Below, piece after piece: positions 47,035-60,000 of a stretch of 64,000 nt of DNA. The translations under genes were made by a program, and so were the position numbers. Each line of letters begins with the position of its first letter. Position 1 is the first letter of the stretch. The notes beneath the pieces are model-generated. The model worked only from the letters and a program-made list of their open reading frames with translations. It ran no database searches and was not told the origin of the DNA. Source of the stretch: Eulemur rufifrons (Eukaryota; Chordata; Mammalia; Primates; Lemuridae); the NCBI RefSeq assembly GCF_041146395.1, contig NC_090989.1:219016843-219080842 (forward strand), given 5' to 3'.

Positions 47035-47230
47035 GTGGATAAGCCTGGGACTCTATGTTGGGAAAATCATAAACGATATGCTAAGGGATTGGGATTTTAT
47101 CTTGCAGACAGTAAAAATCCCATTCACAATTCTTGAGTGGGTTATCAAGCTAATCAGAACAGGTCTTCAAAAATTCATTTGCTGTGGTGAATAGGTAATA
47201 TTGGAATGAAGAATGGTTGGTGTTTAGCTG
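47035..47230 (-). mobile_element. L2 fragment, antisense
   Basis: 'ggattgggattttatcttgc', 'gagtgggttatcaagctaatc' and the following block line up with the antisense L2 segment also seen near 59020-59120 ('gtcatgctaagaacc..', 'agagatcactttgac'). Confidence 0.5.
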
Positions 47231-47679
47231 GATACACAGCTAAGGTGTTAAACATTTTATTCACAAGTCATTCACTTGGGGAAAAATGACTGTGATACTT
47301 AGCACAATCCACTGAGCACAGGAATACATATTAAATATGAATCCTCATTTTATATGCAGGCAAGAAAGGATCCTGAGACCACACTTGTCCAAGTCTTTGT
47401 TATAAAAGCTCATTGCTTAATGGAATCAGAATGGCAAAGATGCTTACAGTCTTGCATGCTGGGAAAGTATTTAAGAAGAAAAAATACCATTCTTGTTTGG
47501 GTAGGGTGAAGCCAGTGCCATGCTACTTGGTTAGCATGTAGTGAAAGGCAAGGTAAGTCATTTTAAAAAGAGTAGTAATAATGTTGCTAATTGCCCCAAA
47601 TCACTAAGTAGAGTAGCTAAGCTCTTGCCCTTGATATATGGCTGATACAGTGGAATAAAACTACTGATTTGAAAGGCAG
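47231..47679. other. Unassigned DNA
   Basis: No gene or repeat recognised. Confidence 0.45.
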
Positions 47680-47775
47680 TTTTGGTGCTGCCACAGATTA
47701 GAAAACACTAGGAAAGTCATTTGTTGTAATATGGGCTTATTTGCTCATTTGTACAGAAGAATTGGATTGGTGTTC
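47680..47775 (+). mobile_element. MIR fragment, sense
   Basis: 'ggtgctgccacagattag', 'ctaggaaagtcatttgttg', 'gcttatttgctcatttgtac' follow the MIR core order. Confidence 0.6.
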
Positions 47776-47969
47776 TTATTTTATTTTAGAATCTTAAAAA
47801 TGATATAATTTTTTGATTCAGTGTTTTTCAGTCTTAACTATGGAACCTTTATAAAATGTAAAATCTAGAAGCATTACTGGCACTAAAGCACTGAAATACA
47901 TTTGGTTAAACATTTCTCTAGATATTTCATAAAACCAGCTAGAGCAAAGAAATTGCATGGACCTTATAT

Positions 47970-48110
47970 GCTATTTTTATATCCTTGCTCTACCATTTAC
48001 CAGGTAATTAGCTGTGACCTCCTGGCCTAATCTTTATCACATTCCATTTGCTCATCTGTAATATGTTGATTAATATTTTCCATTCTTCAAAGTTGCCTTA
48101 AAGGGCAGCC
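47970..48110 (+). mobile_element. MIR fragment, sense
   Basis: 'ccttgctctaccatttacc', 'aattagctgtgacctcctgg', 'ccatttgctcatctgtaata' are MIR core blocks. Confidence 0.7.
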
Positions 48111-48199
48111 AATATATTTTTTAGTAGTAGTACATTTAGCTGAGTTTAAGTGTATTGCTTTCAACCCTAATATGGGAAGTTAGGTATTTACCCATGAAT

Positions 48200-50990
48200 T
48201 TTTTATTCCTTTATTAATTTATAATTCTTATACCATAAAATGCACCCATTTATAGGGTACCATTCTATGGATTTTAGTGAAATCATTGATTTAGACAACC
48301 ATAATCACAATCTAAGATTTAAACATCTTCATTACTCCAAAAAAAGAACCTATGTTCATTAGCTGTCAAGACCTATTTTATCCTGATACCACTTTCTAAC
48401 CTAGAGAAGGACTAGTCTACATCTGTCTCTAAAGATTTTTCTATTCTAGATATTTAATATAAGTTGAATCATAAAATATGATGTTTTGTTACTCATTTCT
48501 TTCACTTAGCATATTTTTAAAAGATTCATCCATCCTGTGTCATGTATCAGTATTTTATCTTTTTTACTGCCAAATAATATTCTATGGTCATATCACATAT
48601 TTTTTAGTCGGTCATCAATTGATGGACATTTGTTGCTACTTCATAGCTTTTATAAATTATGCTACTATGAATTATCATATACAAGTTTTGTACAGACAAA
48701 TGTTTTTATTTCTTTTTATCACTTACTTCAGAGTGGAATTTCTGAGTTATAGTTTTAACATATTGAATAACTGCCAAAACACTTTCCAAAATATCACACT
48801 CTTTTACATTCCTACCAGCAGTTCTAATTTCTCCAAATTATCTCCAACACTTGTTATTATCTTACTTTTAAAAAAAAAATAACCATCTTAGTGAATGTAA
48901 ATTAGTATTTCATTGTGGTTCCAATTTGCATTTCCCTAATGACTAATGATATTGACCAACTTTTCATGTGCTTAGAGATCATCTGAATACTATCTTTGGA
49001 GAAATGTCTATTGAAATCCTTGGCCTATTTTAAAATTGGGTAGTTCTAGATTATTGATTTGTAAGAGTGCTTTATATATTCTGAATGCAAGTCTTTTGCT
49101 CAATATATAATTTGCAAATATTTTCTCTTGTTTTATGAGTCATATTTTCACTTCCTTCATATTGTTCTTTAAAATTCAAAAGTTTAAAAATTTTGATGAA
49201 GCCCAATTTATTTATTTTTTTCTCTTGTCACTTGTGTTTTTGGTGTCATATCTAGGTAACCATAGCCTATCCCAAGCTCATGATGATTTATACGTATGTT
49301 TCCTTCTACTAATTTTATCTAAATTTAGTGATACATTTATATATGATACATTTTGAATTAACTTTTTACATTATGTAACATAGATGTCCAAATTTATTCT
49401 TTTGCAAATAGATATCCAGCTGCCTCCACACTATTTGTTGAAGAGACTATAATTTCCCTGTAGAATTGTCTTGGCACCCTTGCTGAAAATTAGTTGACCG
49501 TGAAAGTGAGGGTTTATTTCTGGATGTTCAATTCTATCCCATTGGTCTACAAGTCTTTCATTATGCCAGTGCCATGCTATCTTGATTATTGTAGCTTTGT
49601 AGTAAGTTTTGAACTCAAGAAGTTATGAAATCTCCAATGTTTTTCTTTTGTAATATTGTTTTGACTATTCTGTATTCCTTGCATTTCTATATGAATCTTA
49701 AGATCAACTTGTCTGCGTTCACACAGGTACACATATACTCACACAAATACAGCTAGGATTATAAACTAGTTTGCATTGACTCTGTAGATCATCTGAGAAA
49801 TATTACTATGTTGACAATATTAAGTTTCCTAATCCATGAACATAGAATATGTTTCTATTTAATTTCTTTCAACAATGTTTCCTAGTTTTCACTGTAAAAG
49901 CCTTATACTTCTTTGATTAAATTTATTCCTAGGTTTCTTTTTATTTTATTAACATGGAATTCTGTTCTAATTTTATATTTGGATTACCAATTGTTAGTTT
50001 ACATAAATACGTAGATTTTTGTGTGCTGATTTAGTATCCTGCAAAATTGGTGAACTTGTTTATTGGTATGTAGCTTTTCTTTTCTTGTGATGCCTTATTC
50101 TGGTTTGAGTATCAGACTAATACTGGTCTTATGCAATGAATTGAGACATTAGAAGTGTTTGTGAAAATTATAATTAGTTCTTTAAATGTTTGGTAAAATT
50201 CACTAATGAAGACATCTGGTTCTGAATTTATCTTTACAGGAAGTGTTTAAATTACTAAATCAATCTTTTTAGTTTCTGTAGGATTTGTCTTACTAGGCAT
50301 ATGTGTATGTTGGCTGCTTGGTGGTGTCACACTGGTCTCTGAGGTTTTGCTTAGGTTTTTTCACTCTTTCTTTCTGCTCCTCAGACTGAATAATCTCCAT
50401 AGAAATATTTTCAAGTTCACTGATTATTTCTTTTAGAAGCTAAAATATGTTATCAAGTATCTCTATTTTGCATTTCAGTTAGTGTATTCTTTTACTCCAA
50501 AATTTCTTTTTGATTCCGTTTTAGAGTATCTCCTTATTGATATTTTCTCGTTAATGAGAAATTTTTTACTTCTCTTTAATTCTTTAAATGTGATAGTTTT
50601 AGTTCTTTGAACATATTTATAGCAGTTGATTTAATGCCTTGACCACTATCCCCCAAATCTGTGTCCCATCATGTATATTTTCCATTATCTGTTTTTATTT
50701 TTGTTTTATATGTAGCATACTTCCCTATTTCTTTGCATATCTTGTATTTTTATGCTGAACACTGAACATTTTAGGTAATATATTGAGACCACTTCGGTAT
50801 CTAATCCTTCTTCATCCCCTATGGTTTGTCATGCTGGGTTTTTATATTGTTGTTGTTCTGTTGTAGTTGCTTATTTGTTCAAAATTTTCCTGCACTAATT
50901 CTGTAGATACTGTACTCCATGTAGTGTTCAGCCAGTAAATTTTGTTGGATTTTTTTTTTTTTAGATCTCATTTTAAGTCTAACTTCCTAG
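48200..50990 (-). mobile_element. Old L1M, antisense, part 1 (host of nested L1)
   Basis: Antisense L1M. 3' part: 'tttagtgaaatcattgattt', 'taagttgaatcataaaatatg', 'caaataatattctatggtc'. ORF2: 'ctaatgactaatgatattgac', 'tccttggcctattttaaaattg', 'atgccagtgccatgctatc'. After about 50280 it jumps to 5' UTR-like sequence ('tttgaacatatttatagcag', 'tatgctgaacactgaacatt'), so most of ORF2 and ORF1 are missing. A 134-codon open frame at 48478-48882 on the plus strand is an antisense shadow within this LINE. Confidence 0.82.
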
Positions 50991-51039
50991 AGGTCAGTCC
51001 AAGCTTAGTGTAAGTTAGAGGTCAGTGCGTGATTTCTCA

Positions 51040-52975
51040 GATGATTTTATATTTTTATTTCAAAGTATTATGGGGGTACAAATGTTTTTGTTTGTAAGGA
51101 TCATTTTGTAATGATTGAGCCAAGGTTATAAGTGTACTTGTCATCAAGGTAGTGGTCATTGTACTCATTAGGTAGGTTTTTGCCCATCTCTTCTTCCCCT
51201 TTCTCCCAGATTGATTTCCATGGAGTTACACTTCTCTTTATGCACACGTGTGGTCATCAGTTAGTTCCAATTCAATAGTGAGTGTATATGGTGTTTGTGT
51301 TTTCATTCTTTAGATACTTAGGATAACGATCTCAAGTTCCATCCCTGTTGTTGCAAAAGGCACTAAGTCATCCTTCTTCATGGCTGAGTAGTATTCTGTG
51401 GTGTACATATACCATATTTTATTAATCCACTCATGAAACTCATGGACATTTGGATTTGCAATTATAAATTGTGCTGCAATAAACATTTGAGTGCAGGTAT
51501 CTTTTTTGATAAAATGACTTCTTTTCCTTTGGGTAAATACCCAGTAGTGGGATTGCTGGATCAAATGGCAGGGCTACTTTTAGTTTTTTGAGGAATCTCT
51601 ATACTGTTTTCCATAAAAGTTGTACTAATTTTCAGTACCACCACAGTGTAGAAGTGTTCCTTTCTGTCTATATCCATGCCAGGATCTATCCTTTTTGGAT
51701 GTTTTAATAAAAGCTATTCTATGGGGTAAGGTGATATTTCATTGTGGTTTTAATTTGCTTTTCCCTGATAATTAGTGATGTTGAGCATTTTTTTATAATT
51801 TTATTGCCCATTTGTCTAGCTGTCTTTGAAAAGCTTCTGTTCCTGTCTTTTTCCCACTTTTTAGTGGGGTTGTTTGATTTTTGCTTGCTGATTTGCTGAG
51901 TTCTTTGTAGACTTTTATTATTATTCCTTTATCAGATGTATAGCTTGTAAATATTTTCTCCCATTCCTTAGGTTATCCATTTGTGCTGTTAATTATTTCC
52001 TTGACTGTGCAGAAGCATTTTAATTTAATCAAGCCCTATTTATTTATTTTTGGTGTTTCTGTGATTACCATTATGGTCTTCACAAATTCTTTGCCTAGGC
52101 CACTATCTAAAAGAGTTTCTCCACCATTTTCTTCTAGAATTCTTGTGGTTTCATGCCTTACATTAAAGTATTTTATCCATGTTTAATTAATTTTTGTGAG
52201 TGGTGAGAGAGATAGATCCTGTTTCATTCTTCTGCATGTGGCTAATTCTCTCAGCACCATTTATTGAATAGGATTTCTTTTCCCCAGTGTATATTGTTTT
52301 TTGCTTTGTCAATGATCAGTTGGCTGTATGTAAATGTTTTTATGTCTGGGTTTCTGTTCTGTTACATTGGTCTATGTCTCTATTTTTGTGCTAATACAAT
52401 GCTGTTCTTGTCACTATAGCCTTGTAGTAGCTGGAGTTGGGAAATGTTTGTGTGGGAATGAGCAAGCTGAAAACTGAGAGACTGAAGCCCTCTGGGGAGG
52501 ACAAAGGTGCAGGGTGGGTAGAGAAGCAATATGATGCCGTCTCAGTTTGGATCTGTGTTTATGAGAAACACCCCAAGGGACTGGGAGCCTGACGTTTTGT
52601 CCACAAGAAGCTCCCAGTTCTCTGGCAGCAGCAGCTTTGGGCTTGTGGGGGTAGAAAGTCTCTCCTCCAGCTTGGAACCCTGCTGACTATCAGAGAAGTG
52701 AGGGTGGGAGAAACTAACTGTTCCATCTACCCTTTTCAATGGACTTCAAGCCTCTTGGGGGTTGATCTCCACCAATATCTTGCTCCTCCTTGTTCTGCTC
52801 TGCTAGTTCTTCCCATGGAGTTCCCCACAGGTTGTGGTACCCTTCCCTCAGAATTACACTCTATGTTTATCTGTTTGTTTGCTTTTTTCTATTTCATCTA
52901 AACTTTTTCTTCCTTCTGAGATGCTCTGGCAGCTATTATCTCTGGTCAGCCATCTTCCCAGATCCCAGCTCATTT
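51040..52975 (-). mobile_element. L1, antisense, internally deleted (3' half joined to 5' UTR)
   Basis: A second, younger L1 3' type: 'tatgggggtacaaatgttttt' at 51068, then 'ctgagtagtattctgtggtg', 'tacccagtagtgggattgctgg', and ORF2 sequence up to 'cactatagccttgtagtagc' at about 52435. From about 52450 the DNA switches to GC-richer L1 5' UTR-like sequence ('gctctggcagctattatctc', 'ggtcagccatcttcccagat') ending near 52970. The N-terminal part of ORF2 and all of ORF1 are absent, so it is an internal deletion (or a chimeric insertion). A minus frame at 51310-51564 (MFIAAQFIIANPNVHEFHEW) is ORF2 C-terminal remnant. Confidence 0.78.
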
Positions 52976-53600
52976 TAAAACTCCATAGCCTGACTGCAAG
53001 TGCTGCCACCTCTGATAGAAGATTATTTTAAATGCCTTACCTTTATGTCTTTCTCCCTGTCAAGGAGATCTATCTAAGAAGGCATGCCATCAAGCTTCAG
53101 GCAGCTTACAACACAGCTTTAGTTTTTGCTTTCTGCTTATATAAGTTTCCAATATCAATCAGAAATGTGTGAGGACTTCTGCTTTCCCAGGTCTCTCCTA
53201 GGCGTTCACATAGATTTCCTAGGAATATGTGGGTGTTTTGTAAAGTTCCCTATGGTTATCTAGTTCACTGGTATTTCCTTTTCCATTCTTGGCAAAGCTC
53301 TTGTTTGATCCACCTGACATCATAGCTCTAGACACCTATGATGTTGCCAGCAAATTTTTATGGTTTTGGTAATGTCCTGAGAATAGGACTTTCTTCACAC
53401 TTTCATTTTACAGAACTCTGACTCAAATAGAACTATGAAATAGAGATTTTTTTCAAGAAGCTGCAAGTTTGGACAAAATATTGTCTGTGCTTCTGGAGAT
53501 GGTGCTTTTAGCACAGTTCCAAAATGGTTCAGTTCTTTCCTTTGGCTAAAATACAACTGGCTTTTTATGTTTGCCATACAACTATGCTAGAGAGAGGATG
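52976..53600 (-). mobile_element. Possible continuation of the old L1M 5' UTR
   Basis: Resumes the texture seen before 51040 and has no other recognisable identity. I infer it is the 5' UTR of the old L1M split by the L1 at 51040-52975. Family-level similarity is weak. Confidence 0.35.
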
Positions 53601-55389
53601 ATAAAAAAAATCACAAACCCTATCTTAAGGTTCAATGGTTTCTATTCTGTAGACAATTTCAAGTTTGTTCCTTGGCTTTGGTCAATTTTCAAAGTTCTGA
53701 TATGGTAAACTTTAAGTTTTTCTTCCAGTACTTTTACTGTTTTTGTGAGAGAGTCATGACGGAGGTCCTCATTCCAACAGTACCACTTGATCCTCCAGAA
53801 ATTATTTGTAAAAGTCTATTCTTGTATTCTTAGAAAATTTCTCATTGTTATTTTTGATATCAAGACTAAAAAATAATAGAATCAGGAGTTTATTAAAGAA
53901 GTGAGATTACATATATGTATTTTTAAATCTCACATATGATTATAATACTATTGTCATAATATAATTTGGAAGAAATGGAAAAAAAGAAGATTCTTATACT
54001 TTTAAGTACTGTGCCCATATCTACCTTATCACACTTACCAAGTTCCAAACGATATGTGTAGAAGAAAAAAAAAGAAGCAAATTTATTGAAGTATGTAAGC
54101 TGGTGTTTTGTGTAAGTTTTCTGTGTAATATGGGTTATTTAATACTAATTAGGAATGATCTTCTGGAGGAAGGATGTTTGGTAACCCTAAAGGGGCTTCC
54201 CTTGTTACAGCAGCCATATGCATGTCAGGGTGCTCAAAATATAACTTTCCTTTCAAGCAATACAAAATGAAATAAAAGGGTAGAAGACATACCATTTCCC
54301 CTCTGGGCATTAAATGGTACTTATCTAATGGTCTCTTATAAATGCATATTGGTATGTCATTAGAAAAGTTGTGGTTTTGAACTGTAGAGCCTGTCTTCAC
54401 TTTTTGTGAAAATGATGTAAACCACATAGCATATTAACTTATTATTAATATATCTTTAACTATGAAATAAGTTTGAAATATATTTTATTAATATAAGTTT
54501 GTATTTAGATATTGTTTTCCGTCAATTATATGATCTCAGTAAGTTCTTCTGCCAAATAATTCATTTTAGAAAACCTTTAAAACATGAAAAGTGATGATCA
54601 AGTGCTAAACATTTTGTAGTATACACTGACTCACACTTTTCTAATATAGGATTTGAAAATGTTCACCCCCAAAATGCATAGTTTACCAAACATAATGACA
54701 TAAAATTAATAAAATTTCTGATAATACCAAGTACTCATAAAAATAATTCAGTTATTAGAAAAAATGCATACACTATTAACTATAAAAGATAAAAAGGAAG
54801 GCTAGAATGACATGGCATCATACACTTATAAAAGTCCATAGATATAGATGTCACAAAATGGTAAGACAAAAATATGTGTCAGAAATTAATAGAATATATT
54901 GTAAAATATAGATTATCTCTTGAATTGATTGAGCATCATCCTGATAAAGCATTTCAATTATGGAAACTATACATTCATTTCAATTATTTTTTAGAATCTG
55001 TCTAATGGTTTGGTAATCTTCCGGCATTTATTAGACTTAATCAGATCAGGCTAGTTTTCTTCAAGAAAATTGCTCTTCATATTGAGGTTTACAATCTCTT
55101 GGCTATACCCTGAAGAAGACTCATAGTCACCATGGACTGTTTTTTGCAACCTCTGTCAAAATCCTTTTGGACAATGGGTTAGTCTTAGCCATTACTTACA
55201 CCTTCCTCTGATCATTTTAAGTAGAAATTATGTAATTATAATTTCTCTATTTTGTAAGTGAGTCCTGGAAGTATCTTTCCTAAATCCTGCTTTTAGCACT
55301 CCTATGTAAGACCTACAAGACTGACTTATCAGGATTTTTATTTTTCACTTATTTTTTTCCTGTGTTATGCCTCTGTATCCGCTAAGATT
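53601..55389. other. Unassigned AT-rich DNA
   Basis: No gene is firmly recognised. A minus-strand 92-codon open frame at 54149-54427 stands out slightly (see findings). Very AT-rich otherwise. Confidence 0.45.
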
Positions 55390-55745
55390 AGTAAAGTATT
55401 ATGCAGTAACAAACAATATTAAGTTTTACTAACTTAAAACTACAGATGTGTATTTCTCCCTTTATATTACATGTCCATTGAGGATGGGCAGAAGTATCTA
55501 CTCACTGTAATCGCTCAAGGATCCAGGCTGACAAATCAGAGACCACTTTGAGTTCCACTGGAATGTCTTGGAGAGGTAAGAAATGCTGAACCAAAAGAAA
55601 CATACATCAATTTTCACTCACAACTCTTTGTTCAGAACTAGTTACTTGGGCTCTACTGCTCATGGGTACAGAAGGGGAGGTGATAATTAAGTGCAATCCT
55701 ATAATATACCTTTGAAAGTAGAGAGCTGGAAATACCTGGAGGGAG
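55390..55745 (+). mobile_element. Old mammalian interspersed repeat, family not named
   Basis: 'gcagtaacaaacaatattaag', 'aactacagatgtgtatttctc', 'ttacatgtccattgaggatgg', 'aggatccaggctgacaaatc', 'tcactcacaactctttgttc', 'taagtgcaatcctataatat' follow an order I recognise from a common mammalian repeat, but I cannot name it reliably. Confidence 0.6.
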
Positions 55746-57884
55746 GGCTCAATATTGATGTATATCAGAATCTCTTTTTACAACCCCAATATATGCAGGA
55801 ATCAGATTGGAGAAAAGCCAGATCACTTATACAAAGGTACATTACTCAGGAAGTGAAGAACTTTTAATTTAGTAAATTACTTGTGAGTTTTCAATATTCT
55901 TAATATATTCTTATAGATTTTCTCAACTCTTAGATAAGATTATTACCTTTGATCAAGAGGCTGTTTGAATTTTGAGTAGTACATCCTTAGTCCTTAGATT
56001 TTTCAAGTGAAAATATGCCAGGGGAGCACTTTTCTTGAGTTAAATAAGAGTATATGCGTAATGTAACTCATAGAATTGCAACTCTTAATAGAATATAAAT
56101 GGTGGGCAGGAAAATAGTAAGTATAGCAAATCAAGTTAAAGAGAAAAAATGGATTTTAAATTATCTTGGGAAAATAAGAGATCTAAAAGGAATTTGGTTG
56201 TCTAATAAATGAGAGTGTTTGGAAAAATGAGAGATTATTAAATCTAGCTTTAACAAAAGAAAAAAATGTAAGAGATGATGCTCTTTATCACGTCAACATA
56301 AATAACAGTAAAATTCTACTATAATGTTTATTATCATAACATTACTATGGACTAACAATTATAGTCTCATTAGATTTCTTGAATAGCATAGTACGTTATG
56401 AATTTGGTATGATAAGACCATTTAAATCTTAAATTATATCATTAGACTGAAGAATGTATCAACATCATACAGGTTTATGGGCAGATCCAACATGCTTTCC
56501 CTGTTTTCCCCATCCCAACCACCTTACCCAAAGCCTTAGAGAGGAAAAATATCGTTCAATCAGTATGTGAAGTATCTGAAAATACAAACATACATATATA
56601 TCTAATATAGCATATTTGCACTATAACATACTTATATATATAATATATAAAATATAAAGTTATAAATCATGATATGCCCAGTCATTTTGAAGATACACTT
56701 TTGTTAGTATGTACAACATGAAACTCTTTATATCGAAAGAGAAGAAATAGTAAAGGAGAAAAAAATTGAAGTTTGGTGTTTGCATATCAACCCATTCCTG
56801 CAATCACTAACTATAATGGAGAATCATGCCTCCAATTATTTTGATAAATCTACTTTACCTTTATAACTACAGCAATATTATCTCCCCATAACAAGGAAGG
56901 ATTTCCATTTTATAAGGATAAGGATGACAAAGTGGTGAGAAAGGAGAATTTTTCTCAGCTTTCATCTTGACAGTGCTAAGCAGAATCTACTGGAAAAGTG
57001 GATGTAAATACTGCTATGCTACAATCACTGCTGATCTTGCAATTAAAAGTTCAACACTTTTTGCTCCCTTAATCTCCTATTAGAATAATATTTGTGGCTT
57101 TCCCAAGCCTGGGGCAACATACTTGCAAATACTATAGGAAAATTTCCTCCAGAAATCTGCTTAATGTTAAGGCACAGGATTCTGTTTATATCTGAACAAT
57201 TGGCTTATTCAATAAAAATATTACAAAGTTCCTTATGAACTTTAATAGAAAGTCTATGATATTTTGTCTTCTAATTGCTTTGTGGGTGCTACAGTAGTCA
57301 AGCAATTGTACTGTAAAATTATAGTGTGTGATGCTATAGATACATTAGCATGATGCTATAAAATGTAGGTAATTAGACAGTGGAAAGACTTCAAGGCTAG
57401 CATGCTACAATATACACACACACACCTGACTCATCAGTCTGGATCCCCATGGTAAGCAGATGGCACTCACAAAATAGGAACTTTTACTTACAGAGAGATT
57501 AATTTTAAAGGGTAGGTAAAGGGAAAACACAAGGGCCGACCAGAGTGAAGTGACCTGAGCCTTCCATCCTCAGGCCTGTGGAGAAGGTAGACCTCACTCA
57601 AAGAGTTGGCAGCCTGGAAGGAAACCTTGGACTTAGGTTGAGAGAGAGCACTAAGTTGAGCCAATATTCTTTGAAGGGAAGCAGAGAATAAATGCCATGG
57701 TCTCACTCTCCTCTTTCTCCCCAAACTTCTGTCAGCAGCCACTTCCCCCACACCTCAACCTTGTCCCAACCTAAAGAGAGACTACAGGAGGAACCCATTG
57801 GTACCTGGTGGATACACACACACACACACACACACACTACTCGTGTATACATATGATCTCTCTCTCTTTTCTCTTTAATTACAC
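55746..57884. other. Unassigned AT-rich DNA with CA microsatellite
   Basis: No gene is recognised. It includes TA-rich DNA at 56590-56660 and a (CA)n run at 57812-57837. A minus-strand 87-codon frame at 57488-57751 sits in a locally GC-rich patch, with no domain recognised. Confidence 0.45.
57812..57837. repeat. (CA)n microsatellite
   Basis: Uninterrupted run of about 13 CA units. Confidence 0.95.
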
Positions 57885-57995
57885 ATTTGCATGAGCTCTA
57901 GTGGACAAGTCACTAAATTTCTCTGAGTCTCTAGTTTCCACAGCTGTGACTAGGAATAATCACACTCAGTTCACAGAAACTTTGAGACCTTAATA
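57885..57995 (+). mobile_element. MIR fragment, sense
   Basis: 'gtggacaagtcactaaatttc', 'tctgagtctctagtttcc', 'ggaataatcacactcagttc' are MIR core-to-tail blocks. Confidence 0.65.
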
Positions 57996-58504
57996 ACAAA
58001 TATACAGATGCAATATTTAGTTAGAATACATATTGCAGCAAAGGCCACATAAACAAATGTTGAGAATGGATGAGAAGTGTCTATGGAAAACGTATCTCAA
58101 TAAGATAACTTACATTCCATTGTCCTCCCCAAATCAACTAACACAGTGGGTGACATAGCACTTACTCCATAACTGCTGACTGAGTTCATTCCTCATTACA
58201 TTCTAAACTGAGAATACCTGCACTTCCTTCATTTCTACTCCCGATATTTCTGAAAACTAGTTCTAAACTTTAATCTGGCTTCCTCTATTTGGAAAATTCT
58301 TTTCATCATATTCCAACTGTGTCTTGGACTGTCTGAGAATGCAGAGATCAAGACCATGATTTGAGAATTCGAAGATAAAGACTGTAATCCTGACTTCAGG
58401 GAATTTGGACACTATTGAAGAAGACAAACAAATGAACATACCCTCACAACTCAGTGACTAGGCTTCTAGGATAGGAAGCAAAATAGTGTTTGTTATTATA
58501 AAAG

Positions 58505-58690
58505 ATGGAACACTAGTGTCAAACTTCCTGGATTTGTCTCCTGACTCAAATTGAAACTGTGAGATTTGGGGGTAAATTACATGACCACTCCATGTTTCAA
58601 TTAGCTTCTTCTTTAAAATGGGAATATTAAATGTCCAAGATGTGATCACTACTACTACTATAAACACAGAACTAGTAATGTGCTAAAATA
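58505..58690 (+). mobile_element. MIR, sense
   Basis: 'gtcaaacttcctggatttgt', 'ctcctgactcaaattgaaac', 'ccatgtttcaattagcttc', 'ttctttaaaatgggaatatt' follow MIR order, with a short CTA run at 58648-58660. Confidence 0.75.
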
Positions 58691-58799
58691 CAACAGTACT
58701 ATCATCATTGCAGAATGGCAATGATAATGATACAAAGATAGCAAAATATGGTATGGGGAAACAAGAATGTATAGTCTTAAGGAAAGAAATTAATAAGCA

Positions 58800-59560
58800 A
58801 ACCGATAGGCAATCTAAAGATTGGAGAAGAATTCAAAGGAGAAGGACAAGCAAATAGGCATGGAAGGAAACAGGCTATTCTAAAAGCAGCAAGTCATTTT
58901 GCAGAGATAGATGGCAGGGTGCTTGTGCAGCAGTGTAAGGCAACAATAAACTGGAGAGGCAAAAAGAAAACAGACTATGAAGGTCTCTTGTGTCATGCTA
59001 AGAACCATGAGTTTCATACTGAAAGCCATAGGATGTTATGGGAAGACTTTAAGGAAGGCAGAGACATGATTATTCCTACATTTTAGAGAGATCACTTTGA
59101 CAAATATGTCACAAACAGACTTGAAAAGAGTGAAACTAAAGGTTAGACCAGTTAGAAGTATGTTTTAGAAAGCCAGGTATGACTGAGGAAAGCCAACAAT
59201 GAAGGGAGTGTATACAGCGTAGGGCAGAATTGATAAGTAGAATCATGGAAATTAGAGAAAAGAGAGAGAAATTCAGGACCTAAGATTTGTGTTTTGCACA
59301 ACAGTATGACTGGCAGTTTTAAAAGGAAGGAGACCATGGGAGAAGTATTTAATTTAAAGTGCAATTATAGAGTTCAGTGAAGTTTGAGGTGCCTGAGATA
59401 TATACTGAGATGTTAGGTAGTTGACTAGAGTCACACACATGGAACTCTACAGAGGATTCAGGGTAAAATTAAACTATGCTGGAACTTTGATGAGCATCTA
59501 CATTTAAGGTATAAGATGAAATATTGAGAAAGAATTGTTATAGAAAACAAGGGAAGGCTT
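58800..59560 (-). mobile_element. L2 ORF2/3' remnant, antisense
   Basis: Antisense L2. Plus-strand landmarks include 'atgctaagaaccatgagt', 'gaaagccataggatgttatg', 'tttagagagatcactttgac', 'aaattcaggacctaagattt', 'gaagtttgaggtgcctgaga' and 'aggtagttgactagagtc'. The minus frame at 59152-59364 begins with an LKLNTSP-like segment, matching the L2 'LKLN.SK' region. Heavily broken. Confidence 0.7.
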
Positions 59561-59919
59561 CAAGACTTTCCAAAAATGGAGGTGTATAGGACCATCCAAT
59601 GGATCAAGTATATGGAACAGAAATGCATTCCTAAGAGTTGCAAGAGAGGATGTCACCTCAGAGCCAGAGATTGAATTTTCTCATTACCATGGATAAAGGC
59701 ATCAGGGAAAAGCATTTCATCCTTGTGGGGATATCCCCTGGACTTCTGAATGCATTGTGGAGGGATTCAATTAAAGTTTGCTTTTATTTGATGCTAACCT
59801 ATCTCAAGAAAAAAAAGTTTTGATCTCACAAGTGGAGTAGTAACTATGAAATTCTATAACTTGTCTCATTTAATGTACTTATCTCATTTAATGTACATAA
59901 TTAAAGTAAAACAAACCTA
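59561..59919. other. Unassigned DNA with a short direct repeat
   Basis: Contains a tandem duplication of tctcatttaatgtact at about 59864-59898. No gene. Confidence 0.5.
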
Positions 59920-60000
59920 AATGAAACAAAAGCCATTCATAATATTATCTCTTGACGTAGTCACAATTGTTATATCCATTTACAGATAAGGAAGACTAGG
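59920..60000 (-). mobile_element. MIR, antisense, part 1 (split by LTR)
   Basis: 'atatccatttacagataagg' and 'aagactagg' are the antisense MIR core. It breaks exactly at 60000 and resumes after the LTR. Confidence 0.8.

Noticed and set aside
48478..48882. 134-codon plus-strand hydrophobic open frame
   Set aside because: Lies antisense within the old L1M (48200-50990); the DNA blocks match L1 in order.
57488..57751. 87-codon minus-strand frame in a GC-rich patch
   Set aside because: No recognisable family, and arginine/serine-rich composition follows base composition.
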